A DNA stretch of 5,050 nucleotides from assembly GCA_937921525.1 (NCBI GenBank), contig CAKZUM010000091.1, forward strand, positions 1-5,050. Reading direction: 5' to 3'. Every line of letters starts with the position of its first letter. Position 1 is the first letter of the stretch. Below the pieces are notes generated by a model. It was not told the DNA's origin and did not search any database. It saw only the letters and a program-made list of their open reading frames with translations. Below are positions 3,416 to 5,050 of this stretch, piece by piece. The translations under genes were made by a program, and so were the position numbers. Source of the stretch: an uncultured Saprospiraceae bacterium (GTDB lineage: Bacteria; Bacteroidota; Bacteroidia; Chitinophagales; Saprospiraceae).

Positions 3416-5050
3416 CTATGGAATTTGCTGCACAATAATGCCATTCACAATTCCTGCCGTTCCAGGATAGAAAATAACATTAAAGAACATCAATCTATCT
3501 AAATCATTCGTTGGACCTTGGTACTTTACCTCGCCATCTAAATTCGTATCTCCTTGGTAATAACCAGCTCGGATGTGGTTAAAACTACTATTCGTATTAT
3601 TGGTATCTGTCAAAATTTCAAAGAACACATAATCTCTATCATTATCAGGACCAGAGAAAATCGTTCTACCATCAGAATTGGCATCTCCACCATACAGCAC
3701 CAATCTATTATTAATGGTATCTACTGGATGAGTTCCATTTATTGACATATAACCTGCTGTTGTCGTTATAGGGGTAGACATATCAATAACTGTTGTACTA
3801 GAACTACTTAATGCTACAGGATTAGCTGTCATAATACCAACGTGGTTTCTATGACGAACAGCTAAATAATAGCTTCCATTTGCGCCTGCCAAACATACTG
3901 GAGAAACACCATCTACGCCAACTATATCTCCATCTCTTTGAAGTAAGGCAGAAACTGTTGACATGACCATTGAAGAGTTTGCACCACTTCTTAATTCTAA
4001 AAATACCCAGTCTACAATCGCATTAGGCCCCGTTGTTGCCAATACCGCTGCGGTTGTCGTTTCTCCGCCGCCATTACCACTATGGACAAATAGATTTGCA
4101 TTGTTTGCATCCACAATGTTACTGTATGGTTCTGTTAATGGGAATGGACTAGCTAGAGAAGTTGGTAACTGTCTCAAGTCATCATTCATTAATTGAGTAG
4201 CTGTATTATATGGACCTTCTAATAAAATCTTAGGGGAAACCTTAACTCCTCCCACGGTAGCTGCACTACAGTCCATCACATTGACTGCAAAAGCAGGGGA
4301 AGTAGCGGTACATCCATTATTGCTAACAGTGAAAGTAATAACTGCTGAAGCTGGAAGTAAGGAAATATTGTTAGTCGTAGTAATCATCCCTGTCGAAGAA
4401 TTAACACTTACGATAGAAGGATTAGAACTACTCCAAGTAATTACACCACCACTTGCTGAAGCATTTAATGCCATAGAAGTACCTTGGCATATGTTCGCAC
4501 CTCCTGCAGTATTACCCGTAATAGCCCCTGCAACTGGATTAGCATTGACTGTGATAGGTAATGTTTGCGTTCCTGCGCATGACCCACCCGAAGCAGTTAC
4601 GGTATAAGATGTAACATTTGCTGCTGGATTGACAGTTATTGTCGCAGAAGAAGGTAAAGTAGTACCTAAGTTATCTGTCCAAGTATAGGAAGAACCCGTT
4701 CCTCCACTAGCTGTTAAAGTAAGTGGATCGCCTACACAAATGATATTATCTGAATCAGAGGAAGTAATACTAATTGTACCTGTTTGAGAAACAAAAACTG
4801 CATATGGCTGCGAGGTCGAAGAACATCCTCCCGATACTACTGTATAAGTGATATTTACTGTTCCCGGACTATTTCCTGTGACTAGCCCACTACTATTTAC
4901 AGTAGCAACACTATTATTGCTACTCAACCAAGTACCTGAGGTGATGGTGCTAGAACTAGACAATTGTACCGTAGACCCTTGACAAATAGCATTTCCGCCG
5001 CTGATCGTTCCTGCTGAAGTATTATTTGTAACAGTTACTTGATTGTATAC
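3416..5050 (-). CDS. Large Ig-like-repeat surface protein, C-terminal part (5' end off window)
   Basis: The frame is open through the right edge, so the leftward reading has 544 visible residues of a longer protein; the TTG at 4963 is an internal Leu. Three Ig-like domains are seen at about 11-88, 91-168 and 172-258. The first has a BIG2-type core (SSNNSVATVNSSGLVTGNSPG), and each has an early Cys in IC-x-G and a late Cys (C23/C76, C105/C158, C188/C247), suggesting one disulfide per domain. A distinct module follows from about 267 (VKVSPKILLEGPYN), with VDWVFLELR, ALLQRDGDIVGVDGVSP and YYLAVRHRNHVGIMT, which I recognise as recurrent at the C-termini of Bacteroidota surface proteins. The end holds two calcium-loop-like repeats, DANSDG...GPDND (456-471) and DTNLDG...GPTND (501-516), resembling dockerin/EF-hand loops with extra residues. 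No T9SS type A sorting domain follows. The role is likely extracellular adhesion or a structural surface fibre; no ligand can be named. Confidence 0.9.
   Translation of the reverse strand, partial: VYNQVTVTNNTSAGTISGGNAICQGSTVQLSSSSTITSGTWLSSNNSVATVNSSGLVTGNSPGTVNITYTVVSGGCSSTSQPYAVFVSQTGTISITSSDSDNIICVGDPLTLTASGGTGSSYTWTDNLGTTLPSSATITVNPAANVTSYTVTASGGSCAGTQTLPITVNANPVAGAITGNTAGGANICQGTSMALNASASGGVITWSSSNPSIVSVNSSTGMITTTNNISLLPASAVITFTVSNNGCTATSPAFAVNVMDCSAATVGGVKVSPKILLEGPYNTATQLMNDDLRQLPTSLASPFPLTEPYSNIVDANNANLFVHSGNGGGETTTAAVLATTGPNAIVDWVFLELRSGANSSMVMSTVSALLQRDGDIVGVDGVSPVCLAGANGSYYLAVRHRNHVGIMTANPVALSSSSTTVIDMSTPITTTAGYMSINGTHPVDTINNRLVLYGGDANSDGRTIFSGPDNDRDYVFFEILTDTNNTNSSFNHIRAGYYQGDTNLDGEVKYQGPTNDLDRLMFFNVIFYPGTAGIVNGIIVQQIP

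Noticed and set aside
3554..4607. Plus-strand open frames at 3554-3745, 3963-4196 and 4281-4607
   Set aside because: They lie opposite the well-supported Ig-repeat gene; their low-complexity Val/Ala/Pro/Thr composition mirrors its repeats, and they show no domain.
4961..4963. TTG as the start of the large minus-strand surface gene
   Set aside because: The frame continues to the right edge and the upstream residues (AGTISGGNAICQGST) are the beginning of the first Ig-like repeat, so this codon is an internal Leu.

Overview
The window looks like a chromosomal segment of an AT-rich Bacteroidota member, most likely a Saprospiria-type marine or filamentous bacterium (an Aureispira-like genome would fit). 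The evidence is a C-terminal type IX secretion (T9SS) type A sorting domain on one gene, an Ig-repeat surface protein ending in a C-terminal module I associate with Saprospiraceae and related groups, starts without Shine-Dalgarno sequences in A-rich leaders, and low GC. The taxonomic call is an inference from family resemblance; no search was run.

Layout. (1) Positions 2-916, + strand: the C-terminal two thirds of an IS110-family transposase, entering from the left edge. (2) 917-1231: a 315-bp gene-free stretch packed with structure: two hairpins next to the transposase, an imperfect 19-bp inverted repeat built from GCAGAG words, then two CATTGGC-loop-GCCAATG hairpins that can also pair with each other. 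(3) 1232-2053, + strand: a class II aldolase/adducin-family protein that keeps the metal-binding histidines but has Ala where aldolases have the catalytic Glu. (4) 2054-2317: another palindrome-rich spacer with a perfect 33-bp inverted repeat of ACATAG words, plus a clear rho-independent terminator for the gene on the opposite strand. (5) 2318-3163, - strand: a small secreted protein with signal peptide and T9SS sorting domain. (6) 3164-3415: nested inverted and direct repeats of a TCAGAAGTCAGA word. (7) 3416-5050, - strand: the C-terminal 544 residues of a large Ig-like-repeat surface protein, whose 5' end lies beyond the right edge.

How it fits together. The aldolase-like gene stands alone and converges with the two minus-strand surface genes. 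Those two genes run in the same direction and may form a cell-surface pair. The large protein ends in two calcium-loop (dockerin-like) repeats and shows no sorting domain of its own, while the small one has a beta-rich N-terminal part and the sorting domain. Whether they interact is a hypothesis.

The most unusual feature is that all three gene-free stretches are occupied by palindromes of unrelated sequence with the same design: short repeated words forming long hairpins, often with mini-hairpins of 3-4 nt loop. An IS110 element lies directly beside the first cluster, which matters because some IS110 elements target repetitive palindromes.
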